NCBI GenBank assembly: GCA_902514755.1
Contig: CABXRY010000004.1
Coordinates: 1-58,558 of the forward strand
Length of the DNA stretch: 58,558 nucleotides
Direction: 5' to 3'
DNA from: an uncultured Pelagibacteraceae bacterium
Lineage (GTDB): Bacteria > Pseudomonadota > Alphaproteobacteria > Pelagibacterales > Pelagibacteraceae
Below, one piece after another: positions 9,910 through 21,119 of the stretch. How positions within the stretch are numbered: the stretch's first letter is position 1; each line of letters opens with the position of its first letter. The notes under the pieces were generated by a model. That model did not search any database, was not told the DNA's origin, and saw only the letters and a list, made by a program, of their open reading frames with translations. The position numbers were made by a program, and so were the translations under genes.

Positions 9910-11045
9910 AAACAGTTCAATTTTATTTAATTATTTTTCTTGCTCAGTTTGTTTTTTTAAAACAAATAAATTCAACTGAAATTGATATTTATAAAAAAAT
10001 TGATCTATTCGGTGAGGTTTTAGAAAAAATCAATAAAGAATATGTTGATGAAATAAATCAGTCAGAAAGTATGGACTCTGCAATTAATGGACTTCTTCAG
10101 TCACTTGATCCTTATTCAGCTTACATGTCACCAGAAATTTTTCAGGAAATGCAAACAGAAACTAGTGGAGAGTTTGGTGGGCTGGGAATTGAAGTTAGTA
10201 TGGAAGCAGGTGTTGTAAAAGTTATATCGCCTATTGATGATACTCCTGCATCAAAAGCTGGTATAAAAGCTGGAGACTATATTGTTAAAATTAATAATAT
10301 TCAGGTACAAGGAAAATCTTTAAGTGAAGCTGTTGACTTAATGAGAGGTCCAGTTGGTTCTGGAATTGAGCTTACTGTTAGACGAAGAGGAGTTAAAAAG
10401 GCTCTAACATTTAATATAACAAGAGAAATAATTGAAGTACAGTCTGTTAAGTCTGATCTGTTAGATAATAATATTGGATATATTCGATTAACTTCTTTTA
10501 ATGACAATAGTAGTCAGCAAATTAAGAAACAAATTAAGAAATTAAAAAAAAATGAAAACTTAAAAGCATTCATTCTTGATTTAAGAAATAACCCTGGCGG
10601 ACTTTTATCTCAAGCTATTAAAATTTCAGATTTTTTTCTTGAAAATGGAGAAATCGTATCAACAAAAAGTAGAAAAAAATCAGAGAACAAAAGATGGTTT
10701 GCAAAAAATGGTGACATTACAGATGGTAAAACTTTATTGGTATTGATTAATTATGGTTCTGCATCTGCATCTGAAATTGTTGCTGGCGCTTTGAAAGACC
10801 ATAAAAGAGCTATTATACTTGGAGAAAGTAGTTATGGAAAAGGATCTGTGCAATCAATAATTCCTCTTAAAAACAAGGGGGCTATTAGATTGACTGTTGC
10901 AAAATATTACCTTCCTTCTGGAGACTCTATTTCTGAAGTTGGAGTAAGACCTGATATTGAGGTTAATGAAGAAGGTGATAATTTTAGAATTAAAACTGAA
11001 ACCGATAATCAACTTAATTACGCAATAAAGTTATTAAACGGATAA
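9906..11045 (+). CDS. ctpA: Carboxy-terminal processing protease (S41)
   Basis: 379 residues. A hydrophobic N-terminal segment (about 6-18) is a signal peptide or anchor, so the enzyme acts in the periplasm. A PDZ domain lies at roughly 90-165 (GEFGGLGIEVSME to VRRRG). The protease domain carries DLRNNPGGLL and the Ser-Lys dyad, Ser287 in NYGSASASEIVAG and Lys312 in SYGKGSVQ. CtpA enzymes trim C-termini of exported proteins and help control cell-wall hydrolases. It lies between rsfS and rppH, a common alphaproteobacterial neighbourhood without the usual envC-like gene. Confidence 0.93.
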   Translation: MKTVQFYLIIFLAQFVFLKQINSTEIDIYKKIDLFGEVLEKINKEYVDEINQSESMDSAINGLLQSLDPYSAYMSPEIFQEMQTETSGEFGGLGIEVSMEAGVVKVISPIDDTPASKAGIKAGDYIVKINNIQVQGKSLSEAVDLMRGPVGSGIELTVRRRGVKKALTFNITREIIEVQSVKSDLLDNNIGYIRLTSFNDNSSQQIKKQIKKLKKNENLKAFILDLRNNPGGLLSQAIKISDFFLENGEIVSTKSRKKSENKRWFAKNGDITDGKTLLVLINYGSASASEIVAGALKDHKRAIILGESSYGKGSVQSIIPLKNKGAIRLTVAKYYLPSGDSISEVGVRPDIEVNEEGDNFRIKTETDNQLNYAIKLLNG

Positions 11046-11046
11046 T

Positions 11047-11523
11047 ATGAAAAAAAGATTAAGCGAATTACCGCTTAGAAGTGGTGTGGGAATTGTAGTT
11101 CTAAATAAACAAAATAAAGTATTTGTTGCTAAGAGAATAGATAATCCAAAAAATTTTTGGCAAATGCCTCAAGGAGGTGTAGATGAAGGTGAAAATTTTT
11201 TAAATGCTGCCTACAGAGAGCTAGAGGAAGAAACTAGTATAAAGAAAGTAAATCTAATTCAAGAATTAGAAGGAACTATAACTTACGAACTTCCTGATCG
11301 TTTATTAGGTATTATTTGGAAAGGTAAGTATAGAGGTCAAAAACAAAAATGGTTTCTGATGAGATTTAATGGTGAAGATAATGAAATAAATATCAAAACT
11401 AAAAATCCAGAATTTTTGGATTGGAAATGGATTGAAATTGATCAACTAACCGAAGTTGTAGTTGATTTTAAATTACATGTTTATAAAGAAGTAAAGGAAC
11501 AAGTTAAAAAAATTATTAATTAA
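11047..11523 (+). CDS. rppH: RNA pyrophosphohydrolase (Nudix)
   Basis: 158 residues. The start LPLRSGVGIVVLNKQNKVFV and FWQMPQGGVDEGEN are characteristic of RppH/IalA. The Nudix box runs from Gly43 to Ile65; the Glu residues of REUXEE are present, while its usual Gly is Ser64. It removes pyrophosphate from 5'-triphosphorylated RNA, starting RNase E-dependent decay, and also hydrolyses dinucleoside polyphosphates. The 3' end overlaps that of atpC on the other strand by 8 bases (TTAATTAA). Confidence 0.92.
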   Translation: MKKRLSELPLRSGVGIVVLNKQNKVFVAKRIDNPKNFWQMPQGGVDEGENFLNAAYRELEEETSIKKVNLIQELEGTITYELPDRLLGIIWKGKYRGQKQKWFLMRFNGEDNEINIKTKNPEFLDWKWIEIDQLTEVVVDFKLHVYKEVKEQVKKIIN

Positions 11524-11907
11524 GAGATTTTAATACTTCAATTTTTTGATCAACTAAATATTTAGATTGGTCATTAATTTCAGGCTTGTTAGCCTCTTCT
11601 TCTGCTTGTTTAAGAAGATCTTGCTGTTTAGATTTATCTAAATCATTAATATTAAATATTGAGCTTGTTAAAATAGATAAATTATTATTTTTGAATTCAA
11701 CTATCCCATCTTCTACATAATAATTTTCATCACCCGATTTAGATAAAATTTTAATTATGCCTGGTTTTAAAAATGAGATTATTGAAATATGATCCTTAAG
11801 TATTCCCATTTCACCTTCGAAAGCAGGTACAATTACTTCCGAAACATCTTCTTTAATTAAAAAAGATTTTTCTGGATTTACTATTTCAACTTTAAACTCT
11901 TCGCTCA

Positions 11908-11908
<1 letters not shown>
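11516..11908 (-). CDS. atpC: ATP synthase F1 epsilon subunit
   Basis: 130 residues. N-terminal beta-sandwich with IVPAFEGEMGILKDHISIISFLKPG, the standard epsilon signature, then a C-terminal helical part. Epsilon belongs to the central stalk and can inhibit ATP hydrolysis. It is the last gene of the F1 operon and its ATG overlaps the atpD stop (TAATG at 11908). Its stop codon shares the palindrome TTAATTAA with the convergent rppH stop. Confidence 0.95.
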
Positions 11909-14204
<2,296 letters not shown>

Positions 14205-14210
14205 AGTTTA

Positions 14211-15746
14211 TTAAGATTTAAAGTTTTTCTTTAATTGAGTAATTACTTCTACAAGTAATTTTTCCATATCGTCCTCAAGTTTTCCTGAAGCTAAAATGGA
14301 TTCTATAATTTCAGGTTTGTCAGATTTACATTTCTCAATTATTTTATTTTCAAACTCAGCAATATCTTTTAGTTCAATATCGTCTAAGTAACCTTTTACT
14401 CCACAAAAAACTGAAATAACTTGTTCAGCCACTGTCATTGGGGAATATTGTTTTTGTTTAAGAAGCTCTGTTAATTTAGAGCCTCTATTTAATAGTTGTT
14501 GAGTTGATGCATCTAAATCAGAACCGAATTGAGCAAATGCTGCCATTTCTCTATATTGAGCTAGCTCTAACTTCATAGATCCTGATACTTTTTTCATTGC
14601 TTTAGTTTGTGCTGAAGAACCTACCCTTGATACAGATAATCCAACGTTAATTGCAGGTCTAATACCTTGGTTAAAAAGTTCTGTTTCTAAAAATATTTGA
14701 CCGTCAGTAATTGAGATTACGTTGGTGGGAATAAATGCAGATACATCTCCACCTTGTGTTTCAATAATCGGAAGTGCAGTTAAAGAACCTCCACCATGTT
14801 CATTACTTAATTTAGCTGCTCTTTCAAGTAGTCGGCTATGTAAATAAAATACATCACCAGGATATGCCTCACGTCCTGGAGGTCTTCTTAAAAGAAGTGA
14901 CATTTGTCTGTAAGCAACAGCCTGCTTAGATAAGTCATCATAAATTATTAAAGCATGCATACCGTTGTCTCTAAAATACTCGCCCATTGTACAACCTGTG
15001 TAGGGAGCTAAAAATTGCAATGGTGCCGAGTCTGAGGCTGTAGCCGCAACAATTGTAGTATATTCCATTGCTCCAGCTTCCTCTAAAGTTTTTTGAATTT
15101 GTCTTACAGTTGATCTTTTCTGACCGATAGCAACATAAACACAATAAAGTTTTTGTTTTTCATCTCCTGACTCATTAATTTTTTTCTGATTAATAATTGC
15201 ATCAATTGCAACTGCAGTTTTGCCTGTTTGTCTATCACCAATAATTAATTCACGTTGTCCTCTTCCAACTGGCACCAAACTATCAATTGATTTTAAACCT
15301 GTTTGCATTGGTTCACTAACTGATTGTCTTGGAATAATTCCTGGAGCTTTAACCTCAACCCTGCTTTTTTGAACACTTTTATCAAGCGCACCTTTACCAT
15401 CAATAGGATTACCAAGGCCGTCTACAACTCTTCCTAATAATTCTTTTCCAACTGGAGTATCTACAATGTTTCCAGTTCTTTTAACAACATCTCCTTCTTT
15501 GATATTTCTATCGTCACCAAAAATTACAACACCAACATTTTCGCTTTCTAAGTTTAGTGCCATACCTTTGGAGCCATCTGCAAACTCAACCATCTCACCA
15601 GCTTGAACATTGTCAAGGCCATAAATTCTTGCAATACCATCTCCAACAGAAAGTACTTGGCCAACTTCAGTTACTTCTGCTTTACCGCCAAAATTTTTAA
15701 TTTGATCTTTTAATATTTTTGTAACTTCTGAAGGATTTATTTCCAT
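14211..15746 (-). CDS. atpA: ATP synthase F1 alpha subunit
   Basis: 511 residues. The P-loop [15 protein letters not shown] and the long conserved stretches around [15 protein letters not shown] and [14 protein letters not shown] identify the non-catalytic alpha subunit. The C-terminus is normal length. It directly follows atpH with no gap and precedes atpG, giving the order H-A-G-D-C. Confidence 0.98.
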   Translation of the reverse strand: MEINPSEVTKILKDQIKNFGGKAEVTEVGQVLSVGDGIARIYGLDNVQAGEMVEFADGSKGMALNLESENVGVVIFGDDRNIKEGDVVKRTGNIVDTPVGKELLGRVVDGLGNPIDGKGALDKSVQKSRVEVKAPGIIPRQSVSEPMQTGLKSIDSLVPVGRGQRELIIGDRQTGKTAVAIDAIINQKKINESGDEKQKLYCVYVAIGQKRSTVRQIQKTLEEAGAMEYTTIVAATASDSAPLQFLAPYTGCTMGEYFRDNGMHALIIYDDLSKQAVAYRQMSLLLRRPPGREAYPGDVFYLHSRLLERAAKLSNEHGGGSLTALPIIETQGGDVSAFIPTNVISITDGQIFLETELFNQGIRPAINVGLSVSRVGSSAQTKAMKKVSGSMKLELAQYREMAAFAQFGSDLDASTQQLLNRGSKLTELLKQKQYSPMTVAEQVISVFCGVKGYLDDIELKDIAEFENKIIEKCKSDKPEIIESILASGKLEDDMEKLLVEVITQLKKNFKS

Positions 15747-16304
15747 TTATGCCTCTATCATTCTATTTTCGATTTGTTGTAATTTATTTTTAATTGAGGT
15801 GTCCACCATAGTACTACCTACCTGTACTATTAAACCTCCTATTAAACTTTCGTCATGTTTGTAGTTTAATTTTATTTTAGAGCTAAAATTTTCTGTAAGC
15901 TCATCTGTAATTTTTGCAATTTCTTCACTCGTTAATTCTTTAGCAGATTTAAGTTCTGCCTTAAGTTCACCTCTTTTTTTTGAACAAGTTTCTATAAAAC
16001 TCTTTAATATTTGTTCGACATAAAAAAAACGTCTTTTAATAACTAGAAAACATAAAAAATTTTTTAGTAAATTTTCAAATTTGTTATTATCAGAGAAATT
16101 ATTTATAAATTTTAAAAGATCTTCTTGGTTATTTGTTGGATCTTTAATTAAATCTGAGAAATCTTTACTTGCTAGAATTAAATCTAAAATAGATAATGAT
16201 TGATCTTCTAATTGTTCAAGAACATTATTTTCACTTGAAAGCTCATATAAAGCTAAAGAATATCTTTCACTTGAAGTTATCGAAAATCCCTTATTTTTGC
16301 TCAA
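15747..16304 (-). CDS. atpH: ATP synthase F1 delta subunit
   Basis: 185 residues. An all-helical N-terminal domain (SERYSLALYELSSEN...) is followed by the conserved C-terminal motif LIGGLIVQVGSTMVDTSIKNKLQQIE, which is diagnostic for delta/OSCP. It joins F1 to the peripheral stalk. The first codon is a TTG at 16304; no ATG lies in frame between it and the upstream in-frame stop. It is the first gene of the F1 operon, with a probable promoter 45-73 bases upstream. Confidence 0.92.
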   Translation of the reverse strand: MSKNKGFSITSSERYSLALYELSSENNVLEQLEDQSLSILDLILASKDFSDLIKDPTNNQEDLLKFINNFSDNNKFENLLKNFLCFLVIKRRFFYVEQILKSFIETCSKKRGELKAELKSAKELTSEEIAKITDELTENFSSKIKLNYKHDESLIGGLIVQVGSTMVDTSIKNKLQQIENRMIEA

Positions 16305-16348
16305 CTTAGTACCTTTGTTATGTAGAAGATTATTTTAAAATCACGCTT

Positions 16349-16377
16349 TAATTAGCATATGAGTAAAATGTCTTCAA
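16349..16377 (-). promoter_or_regulatory. Putative promoter of the atpHAGDC operon
   Basis: Read on the minus strand, TTGAAG (16372-16377) and TAATTA (16349-16354) are separated by 17 bases in the 109-base gap between priA and atpH. It leaves an untranslated leader of roughly 35-40 bases. This is one of the few gaps in the long minus-strand run that is large enough for a promoter. Confidence 0.5.
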
Positions 16378-16413
16378 GTAACACATTCGTTTAAAACACT
16401 ATTTTTTATTAGG

Positions 16414-18369
16414 TTAATTGAAGTTTATTGGGTCAACATCAACTGAAAGTTTTATTCCTGATGAAAATTTGTAATTTGGGATAATTTCTGCAACTGAATT
16501 TTGTAAATTGAGTGATTTTGGACCCCTAATTAGCATTCTTATTCTAAATTTTTTTTTAAGTCTAAAAATTGGTGCACTAACTGGTCCTAGAACTTTTCCC
16601 TTAATTTTTTTTTCAATAAAGTTTTTAAAATAAAAAGCTTCTTTTTCTAATTTTGCTTCATTATCTCCTGTTAAGATTAATGAAATAAATCTTTGAAATG
16701 GTGGAAGATTGTTTTGTCTTCTAATATCTAATTCTCTATCAAGAAAAATATCAGGATTACTGTTAGTCAAATCAGAAATCATTTTAGTATTGGTATTATA
16801 AGTTTGAAAATACACAGTTGCAGGTTTCCCCGTCCTTCCTGCTCGACCTGAAAGTTGATGATATAACTGTAAATTTTTTTCAGCTCCTCTTAGATCATGT
16901 CCTTGTAAAGAAAGATCAATATCGACTACAACAATACAATTAAGACTCGGGAAGTGAAAACCTTTAGAAATTAATTGAGTTCCAACTAAAATTTGAATTT
17001 CATTATTAATTATCTTTTCTAATTTTTCAATAGAACTTTTTTTGCTCATAGTATCGCTTGAAAAAATTTCAATTTTTTTTGATGGAAAGTTTTTTTTAAC
17101 TTCCTCAGATATTCTTTCAACACCAGGACCACTAAAGATAAAATCACAGTCGCCATCTTTTACACAAATTCTTTTCAATGAAGACTTGAACCCACAATAA
17201 TGACATAATAAATTATTTTTATTTTTATGATAAACTAAATTAATTGAACAATTAGGACATGAATAACTGTTAAAGCATTTGTTACAGAGTACATGTGGAG
17301 AAAACCCTCGTCTATTTAAAAAAAATAATACCTGATCGTTTTTATCAAGATGAATATTTACTTTCTCAATAATTTTTTTTGATAGCCATGATTGTTTTTC
17401 CAATTTTGTTTCATTGAGATTTATTATTTCATAATTAGGCAATGATGCATTTTTATAACGCTTTTCTAATTTTGAGATAGTAAATTTGCCTTTTTTAATA
17501 TTTTCATAGGTTTCGATTGATGGAACTGCTGTTATTAAATTGATAGGGATATTTTCAAATGATGCTCTTGAGATTGCCATATCTCTTGCATTATAGGTAA
17601 CACCTTCATCTTGTTTGTAAGACTGGTCATGTTCCTCATCAACAATGATTAATCCTAATTTTTTAAATGGTAAAAATAATGATGATCTAGCACCTATCAC
17701 AACTCTAATTTCTCCATTTGCAATTCCACTCCAAATAATTTCTTTCTTTTTTTTGGTAACGCCTGAGTGCCAAATTGCTGGGGTAAAGCCAAAGAATTCA
17801 ATGAATTTTTTTTCAAATTGTCCTGTTAAGCCAATTTCAGGTAATAAAATTAAGCCCTGAAATCCTTTATTTATTCTAGCTTTTAGAGCCTCAAAATAAA
17901 CCATTGTTTTCCCTGAACCAGTTGTTCCTTGAAGGACATGAACTCTAAATTTTTGATTGGAAACATTCATTTTTCTAAGAGATTTTTTTTGTTCCTCAGA
18001 AAGTTCAGTTGCATTTGTTTTAATATTAGAATCAAAAATTTTGTAAGCATCTTTTTGAATTTTTTCTATAGCATTACTACTTAATAAAACTAACTTCAGC
18101 GCCATTCCTTTTGGAATTATATTGTATTCAGAAAACCAGTTAAGAAATTTAATAGTTGTTTTTTTTAATGGAACTACATCTAATTTTTTTAAAACATTTT
18201 TTATTTTGAAATGTCGATTATTTTTTTTTTCAAATTCATCCCAAACGACACCTGTAATTTTAGATTTACCAAAAGGAACTACTACATAATCGCCTACTTT
18301 AAGATTGATATCGCTTTCATAAGTAAATGGATGATTAAAGATATTTGGTAAAAGAATCGGTACTTTCAT
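16414..18369 (-). CDS. priA: Primosomal protein N' (replication restart helicase)
   Basis: 651 residues. The P-loop is in LQGTTGSGKTMVYFEAL, the DEAH-type box in LIIVDEEHDQSYKQ, and the later helicase motifs in GTQLISKGFHFPSL and HQLSGRAGRTGKPA. A zinc-binding insert carries Cys pairs (LCNKCFNSYSCPNC and LCHYCGFK). PriA reloads the replisome at stalled forks. It is shorter than the E. coli protein (732 residues), mostly in the N-terminal DNA-binding part. It lies 22 bases after lpd. Confidence 0.95.
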   Translation of the reverse strand: MKVPILLPNIFNHPFTYESDINLKVGDYVVVPFGKSKITGVVWDEFEKKNNRHFKIKNVLKKLDVVPLKKTTIKFLNWFSEYNIIPKGMALKLVLLSSNAIEKIQKDAYKIFDSNIKTNATELSEEQKKSLRKMNVSNQKFRVHVLQGTTGSGKTMVYFEALKARINKGFQGLILLPEIGLTGQFEKKFIEFFGFTPAIWHSGVTKKKKEIIWSGIANGEIRVVIGARSSLFLPFKKLGLIIVDEEHDQSYKQDEGVTYNARDMAISRASFENIPINLITAVPSIETYENIKKGKFTISKLEKRYKNASLPNYEIINLNETKLEKQSWLSKKIIEKVNIHLDKNDQVLFFLNRRGFSPHVLCNKCFNSYSCPNCSINLVYHKNKNNLLCHYCGFKSSLKRICVKDGDCDFIFSGPGVERISEEVKKNFPSKKIEIFSSDTMSKKSSIEKLEKIINNEIQILVGTQLISKGFHFPSLNCIVVVDIDLSLQGHDLRGAEKNLQLYHQLSGRAGRTGKPATVYFQTYNTNTKMISDLTNSNPDIFLDRELDIRRQNNLPPFQRFISLILTGDNEAKLEKEAFYFKNFIEKKIKGKVLGPVSAPIFRLKKKFRIRMLIRGPKSLNLQNSVAEIIPNYKFSSGIKLSVDVDPINFN

Positions 18370-18391
18370 ATTTTAATAATATGAAAAAAAA

Positions 18392-19792
18392 CTAAGAGTG
18401 TATTGCTCTTTTATCTACTGATAATGCTGCTTCTTTAACAGCTTCAGAAAATGTTGGGTGAGCATGACAAGTTCTTGCAATATCTTCAGAGCTCGCACCA
18501 AATTCCATTGCAACGCCTATTTCTGCAATAAGTTCTCCTGCATGAGGGCCAATAATATGTGCACCTAAGACTTTATCTGTAGTTTCATCTGCTAAAATTT
18601 TAACAAACCCTTCTGCATCATCTATAGCTTTTGCTCTAGAGTTTGCCATGAATGAAAACTTTCCAATTTTATATTTTATACTTAATTCTTTTAATTGTTC
18701 TTCTGTCTTACCAATTGATGCAACTTCGGGTGTTGTATAAATAACGCCAGGAATTGTATCATAATTGACATGGCCTGATTGACCTGCAATATTTTCTGCA
18801 ACGGCAATTCCTTCATCTTCTGCTTTATGGGCAAGCATTGGTCCACTTATGACATCACCTATTGCATAGATATTATTAATATTAGTTTTAAATGTATTAT
18901 CTGTTTTAACTCTTTTTCTTTCATCTAATTCAACTCCAGCAGCATCTAGATTTAATCCATTTGTATTAGCTTTTCGACCAACAGAAATAAGAACGACATC
19001 ACAATCAAAATTATTTTTATTTCCATCTTTGTCAACTGTTGAGACAACTGCCCGTGATTTATTATTTTGAATAGCTTCAACTTTATTTTGCATATTAAAT
19101 TTGATGCCTTGTTTTTTTAAAATCTTCATAAATTCTGATGAAATTTCTTTATCCATGCCTGGAGTAATATGATCTAAAAATTCTACCACTTGCACTTCAG
19201 CTCCCAATCTTGACCAAACTGATCCCATCTCTAATCCAATGTAGCCACCCCCTACAACAACCATTTTTTTTGGAACTTTATCCAATTTTAATGCACCTGT
19301 TGAAGATACAATGACTTTCTCATCAATTTCTATTCCAGGCAAAGATACTGGCACAGAACCTGTTGCTATCACAGTTTTTTCAGCTTCAATAATAGTCTCT
19401 TTATTTTGATCATCTTTAATTATGATTTCGTTTTGAGATTTGAAGCTTCCAATTCCTTTATAATAAGTTACTTTATTTTTTTTCAGTAAAAACTCGACAC
19501 CTTTAGTAAGTATAGTTACTGCTTTATCCTTACTTTTCATCATTTTTTCGAGATTTAGCTTAACTTCACCAACTTCAATTCCTTTACTGGATAAGTTTTG
19601 CACATTATGAAATTCTTCAGATAGATTTAATAAGCTTTTTGAGGGTATACATCCAACATTTAAACATGTTCCTCCAAGAGAACCTCTGGACTCAATGCAA
19701 GCTGTTTTTAATCCAAGCTGAGAAAGCCTAATTGCACAAACATATCCACCTGGACCACCTCCAATTACTACTGCTTGAAATTTTTCTGACAT
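18392..19792 (-). CDS. lpd: Dihydrolipoyl dehydrogenase (E3)
   Basis: 466 residues. FAD motif VIGGGPGGYVCAI near the N-terminus, redox disulfide in GGTCLNVGCIPSK (Cys43 and Cys48), NAD motif VVVGGGYIGLEMGSVW, and the C-terminal catalytic HAHPTFSEAVKEAAL. It reoxidises dihydrolipoamide of the 2-oxoglutarate dehydrogenase complex and possibly of other complexes. It begins directly after sucB ends, so it is the E3 gene of this operon. Confidence 0.97.
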   Translation of the reverse strand: MSEKFQAVVIGGGPGGYVCAIRLSQLGLKTACIESRGSLGGTCLNVGCIPSKSLLNLSEEFHNVQNLSSKGIEVGEVKLNLEKMMKSKDKAVTILTKGVEFLLKKNKVTYYKGIGSFKSQNEIIIKDDQNKETIIEAEKTVIATGSVPVSLPGIEIDEKVIVSSTGALKLDKVPKKMVVVGGGYIGLEMGSVWSRLGAEVQVVEFLDHITPGMDKEISSEFMKILKKQGIKFNMQNKVEAIQNNKSRAVVSTVDKDGNKNNFDCDVVLISVGRKANTNGLNLDAAGVELDERKRVKTDNTFKTNINNIYAIGDVISGPMLAHKAEDEGIAVAENIAGQSGHVNYDTIPGVIYTTPEVASIGKTEEQLKELSIKYKIGKFSFMANSRAKAIDDAEGFVKILADETTDKVLGAHIIGPHAGELIAEIGVAMEFGASSEDIARTCHAHPTFSEAVKEAALSVDKRAIHS

Positions 19793-21113
19793 TTAAATAT
19801 CCAAAAATAACCTTCTAGGGTCCTCTAAATTTTCTTTAACCATTTTTAAAAATGAAACGGACTCTTTACCATCAATTATTCTATGGTCATATGACAATGC
19901 CAAATACATTATTGGTCTAATTTTAATTTCACCATCAATGACCACAGGTCTATCAACAATATTGTGCATTCCAAGAACTCCTGATTGAGGAAGATTTAAT
20001 ATTGGAGTTGATAACATCGATCCATAAACTCCACCATTACTAATTGTAAATGTTCCGCCTTGAAGATCTTCGATTGTTAATTTGCCATCTCTTGCTTTTT
20101 CTGAAATATCTTTAATATTTTTTTCAATATCAGCAAATGATAACTCATCTGCATTTCTTATGACAGGTACAACTAAACCTTTTTCTGTTCCAACTGCAAA
20201 ACTCAAATTATAATAATTTTTATAAATTATTTCCTCTCCATCTATTTCAGCATTTACTGCTGGGAAACTTTTTAATGCTACAATACATGCTTTCACAAAA
20301 AATGACATGAAACCTAACTTTATTCCATATCGACTTTGAAAATCTTGTTGGTTTTCTTTTCTCATTTCCATGATGTTGGTCATATCAACTTCATTAAAAG
20401 TAGTTAACAAAGCTGCATTTTCTTGAGCTTGTTTTAATCTTTTAGCTATTGTTTGTCTTAGTCTGGTCATTTTAATTCTTTCTTCTTGACCATACTTAAC
20501 TTTTCTCTCTGAAGGCTGCGGATTAGCCCCCATTAAACTTATTAAGTCGCCTTTTAAAACTCTTCCATCTTTTCCTGAGCCTTGAACTGAATTAATATCT
20601 ATTTTGTTTTCTACAACAATTTTTTCTAACTGCTGGTGAAAGTGTTTGAATTTCTGTATTAGTTTTAGGTTCTGATTTTTCTATTTTAGCATTTGGAACC
20701 TCTTTCTCTATAATTTCTTCAGTTAAGATTAAAGGTTCATCCTGTATATTTTCTGACTTTTTTTCCTCAAATATTTTTAGCTCTTTTTTAGATGGATCTA
20801 ATTTAATTACGTTATCTTCTGTTTGAGTAGGTTCTACTTTTTTAATTTCATCTTTTTTAATTGATCTCGCTGTATCACTTTCTGATACTGAACCTAAGTG
20901 AGCTCCAACTTCCACTACTGAACCATCTTTTGAATTTATTTCTGTTAAAATACCTTTTACAGGTGATGGAACTTCAAGATTAACTTTATCTGTTTCAAGC
21001 TCCACTATCGGCTCATCTGCTTCAACAGCCTCACCAGTATTTTTAAGCCATTTTGCCACTGTTGCCTCAGTAATACTTTCTCCAAGAGCAGGAACTACAA
21101 TTTTTTCACTCAT
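19793..21113 (-). CDS. sucB: Dihydrolipoyl succinyltransferase (E2), apparent one-base frameshift
   Basis: E2 core of 2-oxoglutarate dehydrogenase. From ATG 21113 the first frame gives a lipoyl domain (Lys43 in [12 protein letters not shown]), a Glu/Lys-rich linker and the start of the E3-binding domain, then leaves the family at SPAVRK and stops at 20592. The other frame continues the E3-binding domain ([20 protein letters not shown]) and then the full catalytic domain, with [11 protein letters not shown] near the C-terminus. Removing one A from the A6 run at 20620-20625 joins them into 439 residues. The rest of the gene shows no decay. A sequencing error, a recent mutation or transcript slippage are all possible. 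It lies between sucA and lpd. Confidence 0.85.
20620..20625 (-). other. Frameshift site in sucB (A6 run)
   Basis: On the minus strand the sequence reads GTTAGAAAAAATTGTTG. With five A residues after the G the frame reads AVRKIVVENK, which fits the E2 family; with the six present it reads AVRKNCCRK and soon stops. The repair therefore needs loss of exactly one base here. Confidence 0.85.
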
Positions 21114-21119
21114 TTATAA

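Noticed and set aside
19793..20533. A separate short acyltransferase gene starting at 20533
   Set aside because: It lacks the lipoyl and E3-binding domains, which are found in the adjoining frame; the two are halves of one frameshifted sucB.
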